Assembly (NCBI GenBank): GCA_037034305.1
Contig: JBAGJY010000016.1
Span: forward strand, 1 to 64,000
Reading direction: 5' to 3'
From: Streptantibioticus_A sp037034305
Lineage (GTDB): Bacteria; Actinomycetota; Actinomycetes; Streptomycetales; Streptomycetaceae
Length of the DNA stretch: 64,000 bases
Position numbers and translations under genes: made by a program
In this document: positions 54,772-63,222 of the stretch, in pieces
Position numbering within the stretch: the stretch's first letter is position 1
Layout of the letters: each line of letters opens with the position of its first letter
The notes under the pieces: model-generated
What the model was told of the DNA's origin: nothing
Databases searched by the model: none
Seen by the model: the letters and a program-made list of their open reading frames with translations, nothing else

Positions 54772-55302
54772 TCAGCGCGCGGCGGTGGTGTGCGCGGCGC
54801 GGGCCAGCATCGTCATCGGGTCGCCGACACGCAGCGCCCGCTCCAGGGTGTCGAGCAGTTCCGACGGCGGAACCGCCAGCACGGTGCACCTCGCGTGCGC
54901 CAGGCAATAGCGGCTCACCGCACCGTGGAACAGCCGACGCAGCCGACCGCGCCTGCCGGTCCCCACCACGAGCAGGTCATCTGGGCGGTCGGCGCAGTGC
55001 ACCAGCGCCTGACCGGCGTCGCCGCGCACCACCTGACCGTGGATCCGCAACCCTTCCGGGTAGCCGCCGAAGGCCTGCTCGAAGGCGGTGTCCAGCCGCC
55101 TGCACGCGGCGCTCTCCCACTCCTTCAGCAGCGGCGGGCAGGGGCTGCGGCGGTACACGCCGTCGCCGCCCACCGGCGTCCAGGCGAGCACCGGCACCAG
55201 CAGGGCGTCCCTGCGGCGTGCCTCGCCCACCGCGCGGTGCAGCGCCGCCAGGCTGCTCAGCGATCCACTGACCCCGACGATGACCCGGGTAGCCTCGGCC
55301 AT
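54772..55302 (-). CDS. Universal stress protein, UspA family
   Basis: The 176-residue single UspA domain has the ATP-binding pattern VVGTGRRGRLRRLFHGAVSR and the N-terminal VIVGVSGSLSSLAALHRAV, followed by a short C-terminal extension. It probably binds ATP and acts under stress or dormancy. ATG 55302 has AAGGGAAG upstream. The 164-nt gap to the M1 peptidase gene holds no evident gene. Confidence 0.85.
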   Translation of the reverse strand: MAEATRVIVGVSGSLSSLAALHRAVGEARRRDALLVPVLAWTPVGGDGVYRRSPCPPLLKEWESAACRRLDTAFEQAFGGYPEGLRIHGQVVRGDAGQALVHCADRPDDLLVVGTGRRGRLRRLFHGAVSRYCLAHARCTVLAVPPSELLDTLERALRVGDPMTMLARAAHTTAAR

Positions 55303-55466
55303 GATCGTTCGCTTCCCTTTTCCCACTGTGTCCCAGGGCTGTGCTGCCCCGCTGTCCGCACCTCCAGTGGACGTCCGCGCGACCGCGCCGCAGGCCGCCT
55401 TGACGGGCTCTTTACAGCCGCCGCCCACTCCTTGACGAGCCTTTGACGTTGCCGAGGCCCACCTGG

Positions 55467-56882
55467 TCAGACGCGCTTCGGCAGCGGCGGCAGCCGCTTC
55501 TCGTACAGCCACGGCCGGAACAGGCCGTCCAGCTCGCGGTGGCCGTGCCGCTCGGCCAGGGCGATGAACTCGCCCGTCGCGGCGTTGCCGTGGCGGTACT
55601 CGGCGGCCCAGGCCCGCAGCGTGGCGAAGAACGCCGCGTCCCCGATCGTGGTGCGCAGCGCGTGCAGGGTACAGGCGCCGCGGGAGTACACCCGGTCGTC
55701 GAAGATCCGGTCGGGGCCCGGATCGCCGATCCGCAGCCGCTGGCCGTCGTCGGCCAGGTCGGCCCAGTTGCGCGCCGCGAGCGTGTCGGCGCTGGCACCG
55801 CCCGAGTGCTCCGACCACAGCCACTCGCAGTAGGTCGCGAACCCCTCGTTCAGCCAGATGTGCCGCCACTCGGCGAGGCTGACGCTGTTGCCGAACCAGT
55901 GGTGCGCCAGCTCGTGCGCGACCAGGTGCTCACTGCCGCGTCTGCCGTCGACGTGGTTCACCCCGAACAGCGAGAACGTCTGGTTCTCCACCGGCTCGTC
56001 GAGTTCGGCGTCGACCACCACCGACCCGTACACCTCGAACGGGTACGGCCCGAACAGGTCCTGGAACAGCCGCATCATCTGCGGCTGCCGCCCGAAGTCA
56101 TGGTCGAAGGCGGCGGCCAGCCGCATGGGGTACGCGTTGCGGATGGGTACCGGGCCGCCCTCCTGCGTGGTGAACACGAAGCGGCCGATGTTGAGCGTCG
56201 CCAGGTAGCTGGCCATCGGCCCGTCGTGCCGGTAGGTCCAGGTCGTCCCGGCTCCCGGCACTGTCGTGCGGTCGGCCAACACCCCGTTGGCGACGACCTG
56301 GTAGTTCTCCGGCACCGTGACCGTCATGCGGTACGCGGCCTTGTCGCCCGGCTGGTCGTTGCACGGGAACCACGAGGGCGCGCCCAGCGGCTGGCTGGCC
56401 ACCAGCACACCGGTGGGCGAGCCGGTGGTGTAGTCCCAGCCGATCTCACCGAACGGGGTGCGCAACGGCTTGGGCCTGCCCGAGTAGCGCACCTCGCACA
56501 CGAAGGGCCGACCCGCGGACAGCGCGCCGACCGGGGCGACGCGCAACTTGCCGCGCCGGTGCCGGAACTGGGCGGGGGTCCCGTCCACGCTCACCGCGGA
56601 CACGGTGAGCGCCGACGACAGGTCCAGGCCGAATCCGTCGCCCGCCGCCTGAGCCGTCGCGGCCACCCGCGCGACGCCGTCCAACGTGCGGGTCGCCGGG
56701 CGGTACGTCAACCGCAGGTCGTACTCGGCGACATGGAATCCGGGGTCGCCGTGGTTGGGGAAGTAGCGGCCCGAGGCCGCCGCACGCGCCTCATCCGACC
56801 CCTCGTAGGCGTCCGCCGCGGCGCACGACACGGGAAGCGACAGCGCGCCGGCCACGAACGCCCGGCGAGTCCACGGACACAC
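55467..56882 (-). CDS. M1-family zinc metallopeptidase, probable poly-lysine-degrading type
   Basis: The 471-residue product has a twin-arginine-like signal (TRRAFVAGALSLPVSC) with C20 as possible lipid site. The N-terminal M1 saddle domain precedes the zinc core H323-E324-L-A-H-H327 with E346 in NEGFATY, and the exopeptidase GAMEN motif is altered to EPVEN (296-300). It follows the Pls-type synthetase and probably hydrolyses its cationic polymer, as membrane M1 aminopeptidases do in poly-lysine producers (known by analogy). AAGGAG lies 8 nt before GTG 56882. Confidence 0.85.
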   Translation of the reverse strand: MCPWTRRAFVAGALSLPVSCAAADAYEGSDEARAAASGRYFPNHGDPGFHVAEYDLRLTYRPATRTLDGVARVAATAQAAGDGFGLDLSSALTVSAVSVDGTPAQFRHRRGKLRVAPVGALSAGRPFVCEVRYSGRPKPLRTPFGEIGWDYTTGSPTGVLVASQPLGAPSWFPCNDQPGDKAAYRMTVTVPENYQVVANGVLADRTTVPGAGTTWTYRHDGPMASYLATLNIGRFVFTTQEGGPVPIRNAYPMRLAAAFDHDFGRQPQMMRLFQDLFGPYPFEVYGSVVVDAELDEPVENQTFSLFGVNHVDGRRGSEHLVAHELAHHWFGNSVSLAEWRHIWLNEGFATYCEWLWSEHSGGASADTLAARNWADLADDGQRLRIGDPGPDRIFDDRVYSRGACTLHALRTTIGDAAFFATLRAWAAEYRHGNAATGEFIALAERHGHRELDGLFRPWLYEKRLPPLPKRV

Positions 56883-56913
56883 GGTTCAATCTCCTTGGGA
56901 GTCCAGCGGGTTG

Positions 56914-56950
56914 AGGGGCCCGCCGCGTCACGCCGACACGGCGGGCCCCT
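56914..56950 (-). terminator. Hairpin between the Pls gene and the M1 peptidase gene
   Basis: AGGGGCCCGCCG (56914-56925) pairs perfectly over 12 bp with CGGCGGGCCCCT (56939-56950), loop 13 nt. On the reverse strand it lies directly after the Pls stop, only 31 nt before the peptidase start, leaving no room for an independent promoter. It probably attenuates peptidase expression. Confidence 0.7.
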
Positions 56951-56962
56951 GAGCGGGACGGC

Positions 56963-59900
56963 TCACGCCGAGACGACCGGCTCGGCGTCCGACGCCCACG
57001 AGGACACCGGGTTGCCGAGCCAGCGAGTGCCCGACGGCACCTGCTCACCGCGCATCACCAGGGACGACGGACCGATCACGGTACCGTCGCCGACCGCGGA
57101 ACCGGGCAGCACGATGGAGTGCGGACCCAGTGTCGCGCCCCGGCCCAACCGCACGCCGTCGACACGCATCAGCCGGTCGTGGAACAGATGCGTCTGCAGC
57201 ACACAGCCGCGGTTGACGCTCACCCCGTCACCCAGCCGCACCAGGTCGGTCTCCGGCAGCCAGTGGCTCTCCAACCACACGCCGCGCCCGATCCGCGCGC
57301 CCAGCGAACGCAGCCACATGTTCAGCAGCGGCGTGCCGATCAGCGAACCCGCCAGCCACGGCATCGCCAGCTCCTCGACGAACACGTCGTACAGCTCGTT
57401 GCGCCACACGAACGAGGACCACAGCGGATGCTCACCCTGCCGGAACCGGCCCACCAGCAGCCACTTGGCCGCCGTCGTGGTCAAGCACGCCACCGCGCCC
57501 GCCGCCAGCAGCACCACCCCGGCCAGCGCCAGCGCCGCCGTCCAGCCGTCGAGATCGACCAGGTCCTGCAGCACCACGAACGACACGTCGCCCAGCAGCG
57601 CGGTGCACAACAGCGGGACGAACCGGCACAGTTCCACCGCGGCCCTGGCCAGCACCAGCCGGGTGGGCGGCGTGAAGGTACGGCTGGGATCGGCGCCGTC
57701 CGCGTTGCGGGCGACGGTGAACCCCGGTCGGCCCAGCCAGGACGAACCGGGCTCGGCGTGCGCGGGGGCGTCGGAGAGCACCCCGACCAGCGACTCGTCG
57801 GGCAACGCCCGACCCGGCCCGACGATGCCCGAGTTGCCGACGAACGAGCGGCGGCCGACGCTGGAGGGCCCCAACCGCAGCCAGCCGCCGCGCACTTCGT
57901 ACGGCGCGACCAGCGTGTCGTCCGCCAGGAACGCGCCCTCCTCGACCGTCATCAGCCCCGGCAGCGCCAGCACCGTGGACAACTCGGCCCGGCGGCCCAC
58001 CCGGGCGCCCAGCAGCCGCATCCACACCGGCGTGAACAAGCTGGCGTAGAGCGGGAAAAGGGACCCGCGCGCCTGATCCATCAGCCCCGAGGTGATCCAG
58101 GCGCACCAGGCCGCCTTGCCGTGCGCCGGATGGAACCCGGGCTTGATCGCCCGGCCCGCCAGCCGGACCAGCACCACTATCAGCGCCGCGTAGACGCTCA
58201 TGGTCAGCGCCGTCAACACCGGCGCCGTCCACAGCAGATGACCGAGCAGGACACCGAGCGAGGCATCGCGCCCGGCGATCCAGTACAGCACTGCGAGCGC
58301 GGGCAGCGTGGACAGCAGCGGCAGCACGTTGAAGCCCAGCAGCGCCGCCGCGTACGCCGGATACCACCGCCTGGAGTGCCTACCGCGCGGCTCGGGCCAC
58401 TCGGCGCCCACCGGATCCGCGTCCCGGGCGGGCCTGGCCGGGCTGCCGACCCACCGCTGCCGCGCGGGCACGACACCGCTCACCAGCGAACCGGGCGCGA
58501 TCTCCGCGCCCTCGCCGACCGACGCCCCGGGCAGCAGCGTCGACCTGGTCGCCACCCGGGCGCCCGCGCCGACCTTCACCCCACCCAGGTGCAGCACATC
58601 GCCGTCCAGCCACCAACCGGCCAGGTCGACCTCCGGCTCCACGGCGCAGCCGTCGCCGAGTTCGGCCATGCCGGTCACCGGCGGCATGGTGTGCAGATAC
58701 ACCTCACGGCCCACCGCGCAGCCCAACGCGCGCGCGTACCGCGCGGCCCACGGCGTACCGATCAGTCCCGGCACCCCGAAGGTGGCCACCACGCGCTCGG
58801 CCGCCCACAGCCGCAGGTGCGCCGCACCGCCGCGCGGATGCGTGCCGGGCCGCAGCCCCCGGGTGAGCAGTCGGGCCGCACCGGCACCGATCGCCAGCCG
58901 GGCGGGCGCGCTGTAGAGCACCAGCCAGCCGCCGAGCACCACCCACCACGAGGTGTGCGGCGCCCACGGCAGCGGTCCCACCAGGTTGTCCAACGTGGCC
59001 AGCGCCAGCAGCCAGCGCATGCCGGTGACGGTGTACAGCACGGCCAGCACCAGGCACTGCACCACCGCGGCGCGCTTCGGTGTCGGCCGAACCTCGCGCC
59101 GGGCCCCCGACGACTCGCGATGCGAGTCCAGCCGTTCGGCCAGCGCCAGCAGCCCCGAGCAGTGGTAGACGTCCGCCACCGACACGTCCGGATAACGCTC
59201 GCGCAGCGTGGAGACCAGCTTCGCGGCGGACAGACTGGTGCCGCCGAGGGCGAAGAAGTCCGACTCCGCGGTGACCGGCAGGCCCAGCAGGTCCTGCCAG
59301 CGGGCCGCCAACCAGCCCGCGGTTCCCGTCAGTTCCTCGTCCGACTCCGCTCGAGCGTTCGGCAACGGCCACGGCAGCGCGTTACGGTCCACCTTGCCCG
59401 AGGTGCGGGTGGGCAGATCGTCCACCACGGCGAGCACCGGAACGAGTGACTGCGGCAGTTGGTCGAGGAGTTGACGCCGGGCGGCCGCGGTGTCGAGGTC
59501 GTCGCCGGTCGGCACCAGGTAGCCGACCAGCACCTGGCCGCCCCCCGAGGTGCTCCGCACCGCCGCGGCGGCGGCCCGTACGCCGGGCAGCGACTGCAAC
59601 GCGGCGTCGATCTCGCCGAGTTCGACCCGGCGCCCGGCGAGCTTGACCTGTTCGTCGGCGCGGCCGACGAACACCAGTCCTTCCGGTTCGGCCCGCACCA
59701 GGTCACCGCTGCGGTAGACGCGGCGGCCGGGCAGCGCCGGGTGTGCGCTGAACTTCTCGGCGTCCTTGGCCGCGTCGAGGTAGCGGGCGGTGCCGACCCC
59801 GGCGATCACCAGCTCACCGGCCTCGCCCCAGGACACCGGTCGGCCCTCGGCGTCCACCACGGCGATCTCCCAGCCGTCCAGCGGCTTGCCGATGCGCACC

Positions 59901-60892
59901 GGCTCGCCCGGCAGCATCCGGGTGGCGCAGGCGACGACCGTGGTCTCGGTCGGGCCGTAGGTGTTCCACATCTCGCGTTCGCCGCCGAGCCGGTCCACCA
60001 GTTCGGCCGGGCAGGCCTCGCCACCCACGATCAGCAACCGCACCCGGTCCAGCGATTCGACCGGCCACAGCGCGACCAGCGTCGGCACCGTGGACACCAC
60101 GGTGATCGCCCGGTCCACCAGCCACGGCCCCAGATCCGTGCCCGCCCGCACGAGCGAGCGCGGAGCGGGCACCAGACAGGCGCCGTGCCGCCAGGCCAGC
60201 CACATCTCCTCGCAGGAGGCGTCGAACGCCACCGACAGCCCGGCCAGCACCCGGTCGCCGGGACCCAGCGGGGCCCGCTGGAGGAACAGCCGTGCCTCGG
60301 CGTCCACGAAGGCCGCCGCCGACCGGTGGGTGACGGCGACACCCTTGGGTTTGCCGGTGGTTCCGGAGGTGAAGATGATCCAGGCGTCGTCCTGCGGCGC
60401 CGGTCGGCTCGGTCTGCCCCGCGGCGGTGTCTCGGGACGGGTGAGCACCGAGAGCCCGGCACCGATGACGGCGGACACCCCGGCCTCGGACCAGATCATC
60501 TCGGCCCGCTCGTCGGGGTCGTCGGCGTCCACCGGTACGTAGGCGGCGCCCGCGTACAGCACACCGAGCACGGCCACGTACAGGTCGGCGGTGCCCGAAG
60601 GCACACGTATGCCGACCCGGTCGCCCGCGCCGATGCCCTGCGCGCCCAACTTCTCGGCGAACGCGGCCACTTCGGCGAGCAGCGTGCGATAGTCCAGGAC
60701 AACGCCCCCCGCGTCCAGGGCCGGAGCCGTGGGGTGCGTCTGCGCGGAAGACTCCAGGACGTCGATGAGCGTGCGGGCCGGTGCGGGCTGTACCGCTGGC
60801 CACAGTGCCCCTGGTGCGGGGGAGTTGGTCAGTAAGTCCTGCTGGGACGGAATCCGGCGCGCCGGGGTGGCGTACTGCGGTTGCAGTGTCAA
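56963..60892 (-). CDS. pls: Epsilon-poly-L-lysine synthetase (Pls)-type membrane NRPS
   Basis: The 1309-residue protein has the Pls layout. An adenylation domain (about 40-510) carries FTSGTTGKPKG at 174-184, AFDASCEEM (222-230), NTYGPTET and K500. A carrier domain follows with phosphopantetheine Ser in DFFALGGTSLS (S553). About six transmembrane helices then alternate with three hexapeptide-like tandem domains that in Pls catalyse chain-length-free peptide bond formation. It should activate a basic amino acid and polymerise it. Hand-aligned to GrsA, the pocket reads D-A-E-S-I-G-T-V-V-K, with an acidic E at position 239 fitting a cationic side chain. A TTG start at 60892 has AAGGAC upstream. 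The exact amino acid (Lys, Orn, Dab or Dap) is not settled. Confidence 0.9.
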   Translation of the reverse strand: MTLQPQYATPARRIPSQQDLLTNSPAPGALWPAVQPAPARTLIDVLESSAQTHPTAPALDAGGVVLDYRTLLAEVAAFAEKLGAQGIGAGDRVGIRVPSGTADLYVAVLGVLYAGAAYVPVDADDPDERAEMIWSEAGVSAVIGAGLSVLTRPETPPRGRPSRPAPQDDAWIIFTSGTTGKPKGVAVTHRSAAAFVDAEARLFLQRAPLGPGDRVLAGLSVAFDASCEEMWLAWRHGACLVPAPRSLVRAGTDLGPWLVDRAITVVSTVPTLVALWPVESLDRVRLLIVGGEACPAELVDRLGGEREMWNTYGPTETTVVACATRMLPGEPVRIGKPLDGWEIAVVDAEGRPVSWGEAGELVIAGVGTARYLDAAKDAEKFSAHPALPGRRVYRSGDLVRAEPEGLVFVGRADEQVKLAGRRVELGEIDAALQSLPGVRAAAAAVRSTSGGGQVLVGYLVPTGDDLDTAAARRQLLDQLPQSLVPVLAVVDDLPTRTSGKVDRNALPWPLPNARAESDEELTGTAGWLAARWQDLLGLPVTAESDFFALGGTSLSAAKLVSTLRERYPDVSVADVYHCSGLLALAERLDSHRESSGARREVRPTPKRAAVVQCLVLAVLYTVTGMRWLLALATLDNLVGPLPWAPHTSWWVVLGGWLVLYSAPARLAIGAGAARLLTRGLRPGTHPRGGAAHLRLWAAERVVATFGVPGLIGTPWAARYARALGCAVGREVYLHTMPPVTGMAELGDGCAVEPEVDLAGWWLDGDVLHLGGVKVGAGARVATRSTLLPGASVGEGAEIAPGSLVSGVVPARQRWVGSPARPARDADPVGAEWPEPRGRHSRRWYPAYAAALLGFNVLPLLSTLPALAVLYWIAGRDASLGVLLGHLLWTAPVLTALTMSVYAALIVVLVRLAGRAIKPGFHPAHGKAAWCAWITSGLMDQARGSLFPLYASLFTPVWMRLLGARVGRRAELSTVLALPGLMTVEEGAFLADDTLVAPYEVRGGWLRLGPSSVGRRSFVGNSGIVGPGRALPDESLVGVLSDAPAHAEPGSSWLGRPGFTVARNADGADPSRTFTPPTRLVLARAAVELCRFVPLLCTALLGDVSFVVLQDLVDLDGWTAALALAGVVLLAAGAVACLTTTAAKWLLVGRFRQGEHPLWSSFVWRNELYDVFVEELAMPWLAGSLIGTPLLNMWLRSLGARIGRGVWLESHWLPETDLVRLGDGVSVNRGCVLQTHLFHDRLMRVDGVRLGRGATLGPHSIVLPGSAVGDGTVIGPSSLVMRGEQVPSGTRWLGNPVSSWASDAEPVVSA

Positions 60893-61011
60893 GGAGAGTC
60901 CTTCTGGATCACGCCCTGAGCGGGCGAGCTTGCTTGCACGTATACAGACGCGCGACGAGATGCCGGAGTTGGCGACAAAGGCGCAAACACTGGGCCAAGA
61001 GTCAGTAGCCC

Positions 61012-61040
61012 TCCATAAAATCTGTTCGAAAAAACGTCAA
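61012..61040 (-). promoter_or_regulatory. Near-consensus promoter of pls
   Basis: On the reverse strand, TTGACG (61040-61035), a 17-nt spacer rich in T and A, and TATGGA (61017-61012) match a vegetative promoter closely. Transcription would start near 61005, giving a leader of about 110 nt. Confidence 0.75.
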
Positions 61041-61277
61041 GGGGCGTCCGGCGCCCAGATGAGACGTTGGTAAGCCAAGCATGAGAAGAACATAAGAGAA
61101 AACTGAGAAGGCGCCCCGATCGTGCAACGATGCGCATTTCGAACGGCTTTACCGGCCGTTCCTAGGCGGAGAACCGGCGATTTCGAAACCTCGACCGGTG
61201 GACAGCCACCCGGAACGGGTGACCGCGGGTGTCCTCGGGTATTCCAGGGCGTGCTAAAATTCCCGGCCCTCTCGCGC

Positions 61278-61315
61278 GGCCGTTGCGACGGCGGTCACAT
61301 TCCGCCGCAACGGCC
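61278..61315. terminator. Imperfect hairpin after the HAD gene
   Basis: GGCCGTTGCG-type arm (from 61278) pairs with CGCAACGGCC (to 61315) with a 3-nt bulge in the left arm and a 7-nt loop. It lies 72 nt past the HAD stop and is a likely terminator for it. Confidence 0.4.
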
Positions 61316-61386
61316 CGGCACCACAAGGGCGCGGACCGGGAGTCAGGAACCGGCCGCCACCCGCCACGTTCCCGATCGGTCGGCGC

Positions 61387-62100
61387 CTACGCGTTGTTCC
61401 ACGCGTCGACCAACTCCACCAGCTGCTCCAGGCCGACCACCGTCGCGTCCGGCTGCGCGGTTCCCGAGCCCATCTCCTCCTCGGGGATGACGCTGTGCGG
61501 CACCCAGATCGTCGGCATCCCGGCCTCCCGCGCGCCGTAGATGTCCTCGAACAGCCGGTCGCCGACGAACGCGCACGACGCGGGATCGGCGAGGCCCATC
61601 GCGGACGTCATGCTCGCGAAGATCCGCGGATGCGGCTTGGTCCACGGCACCTCGCTGGAGTACACGGCGGCGTCGATGAGTTCCAGCGCGCCGTCCCGTT
61701 CGAAGATCTCCCGGTGCCAGGCCGCGGGCCACAGCGTGTTGGACAGCACGCCGATGGTCAACCCGCGCTCCCGCAGCGCCCGCAACACCCGCACTCCCGC
61801 CGGGTCGAGGAAGGTGTGCTCCTCCCAGGCCAGCCGGTACGCGTCGAGCACCTCGGGACCGCTGGCGACTCCCGCCGCCTGGAAGACCTGGTCGAGGGTG
61901 CCCGAGACATGCTGCTCGCGGCACCGCGTCAGCAACTCCCGCTCGGCGCGCAGCAGCCGGTCCGCGATCGCCGGTGCCTCGTCGCCGTCGATGGCCTTCG
62001 CGACCTGGAGCCAGGTGTCGGGTATGTCGATCGTGTGCCAGGGAGTCAGTGTGCCCGCCCAGTCAAAGGCGATTCCTTCAATTCGCTTGCGATTTCCCAT
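61387..62100 (-). CDS. HAD hydrolase with DWAGT nucleophile motif
   Basis: The 237-residue HAD protein has nucleophile D13 in FDWAGTLTPW; the usual second Asp is Ala, a pattern known from phosphonatases. Motif II is VLSNT, motif III Lys is in PWTKPHPRIF and motif IV is VGDRLFEDIYGAREAG. Substrate unknown; phosphonoacetaldehyde-hydrolase-like activity is possible but other signatures of that family are not evident. ATG 62100 begins MGNRKRIEGIAFDWAG. It is divergent from the ICL/PEPM gene. Confidence 0.82.
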   Translation of the reverse strand: MGNRKRIEGIAFDWAGTLTPWHTIDIPDTWLQVAKAIDGDEAPAIADRLLRAERELLTRCREQHVSGTLDQVFQAAGVASGPEVLDAYRLAWEEHTFLDPAGVRVLRALRERGLTIGVLSNTLWPAAWHREIFERDGALELIDAAVYSSEVPWTKPHPRIFASMTSAMGLADPASCAFVGDRLFEDIYGAREAGMPTIWVPHSVIPEEEMGSGTAQPDATVVGLEQLVELVDAWNNA

Positions 62101-62382
62101 GGTTCACATCCTCACCGCAACCGCCGCGCAGCGCGTAGCGAATTAACCCGGCACCGCTTCCCGCGGCCCACGAGCAGTAGCACGCCCCTCGGCCCTGCGC
62201 CCGCCACGTCCCGCCGCCCCGCCCGCCAGCCCGGCGAACGGCATCGCGCACGCCAACGTCGCCGCTTGCCGCGAATGGCACAGTGCCCCGGCCGCCGATT
62301 GGATCTTCTGCTCCCGCCGCCCGCGGCGTACCGTCGCCACTGGAGACGGCCCCGCACGGGCCCAACGACGAGGAGTGACAAC

Positions 62383-63213
62383 ATGGCTGTTGACGCCCAG
62401 ACCCAGGAGAGGGCCCGGCGGTTCCGGGAGTTGACGCGGGAGCTCCTCGTGCTGCCCAACGCCTGGGACGCCGCGAGCGCCGCGCTGATCGCCGCCGCCG
62501 GTGCCCAGGCGATCGCCACCACCAGCGCGGGGATGGCCTGGTCGCTGGGGCGCGGCGACGGCCAGGGGATGAGCCGGGAGCAGATGGCCGAAGCCGCAGC
62601 CAGGATCGTGGCCGCCGTCGACCTGCCGGTGACCGTGGACGCCGAGGCGGGCTACGGGCCGACCGAGGAGGACGCCGCCGCCACCGCCACGGCGGTCATC
62701 GCGGCCGGTGCCATCGGCCTCAACCTGGAGGACTCCACGGCGGTGCGCGGCCCGCTGTTCCCCGTGCGGCGGCAGGCCGCCCGTATCCGAGCGGTTCGGG
62801 CGGCGGCGGTGGCGGCCGGGCTGCCGGAGCTGGTCGTCAACGCCCGTACTGATGTGTACCTTTCGCAGGTCGGCGAGGCCGGGGACCGGCTGGGCGAGAC
62901 GCTGGACCGGGCGGCGGCCTACGCGGAGGCGGGCGCCGACAGCCTGTTCGTACCCGCCCTGCTCGACCTGGAGACGCTGAGCAAGCTCGCCGCCGCCTCG
63001 CCGTTGCCCCTCAACGCGCTGGCCGTGCCCGGCGGGCCGAGCGTCGCCGACCTGGCGCGGGCGGGGGTTCGCAGGGTCAGCCTCGGCGCCGGGGTGGCCC
63101 GCGCCGCCTACTCGGCTGCCCGCGAGGCCGCGCTGGAGATGCTGAACGAGGGCACGTACCAGTCGGTGCAGGGCGCGGTCGAGTCCTCCCACCTCAACGG
63201 CCTGTTCGGGTAG
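62383..63213 (+). CDS. Isocitrate lyase/PEP mutase family enzyme
   Basis: The 276-residue TIM-barrel enzyme has VLPNAWDAASAALIAAAGAQ, the metal motif DAEAGYG (D86, E88), LNLEDS (E116, D117) and VVNARTDVYL. It belongs to the carboxyphosphonoenolpyruvate phosphonomutase/2-methylisocitrate-lyase-like group. The EDKxxPKxNS hallmark of true PEP mutases is absent, so C-C lyase chemistry on an unknown 2-hydroxyacid is more likely. GAGGAG lies upstream of ATG 62383. Confidence 0.85.
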   Translation: MAVDAQTQERARRFRELTRELLVLPNAWDAASAALIAAAGAQAIATTSAGMAWSLGRGDGQGMSREQMAEAAARIVAAVDLPVTVDAEAGYGPTEEDAAATATAVIAAGAIGLNLEDSTAVRGPLFPVRRQAARIRAVRAAAVAAGLPELVVNARTDVYLSQVGEAGDRLGETLDRAAAYAEAGADSLFVPALLDLETLSKLAAASPLPLNALAVPGGPSVADLARAGVRRVSLGAGVARAAYSAAREAALEMLNEGTYQSVQGAVESSHLNGLFG

Positions 63214-63222
63214 GGCCGTTGG

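Larger units (their letters stand above)
60893..61386. other. pls upstream region
   Basis: These 494 nt contain the pls promoter (61012-61040), a roughly 110-nt leader, a less GC-rich segment (about 60900-61150) and an imperfect hairpin (61278-61315) that may terminate the HAD gene. No gene is seen. Confidence 0.6.

Noticed and set aside
55443..59449. Two long forward-strand open frames (868 and 776 codons) opposite the M1 peptidase and pls genes
   Set aside because: The reverse-strand frames carry HEXXH, FTSGTTGKPKG and other family motifs, while the forward translations are low-complexity Arg/Pro/Gln strings.
61387..63213. A phosphonate biosynthesis cluster
   Set aside because: The ICL/PEPM enzyme lacks the EDKxxPKxNS signature of PEP mutase and no phosphonopyruvate decarboxylase is present.
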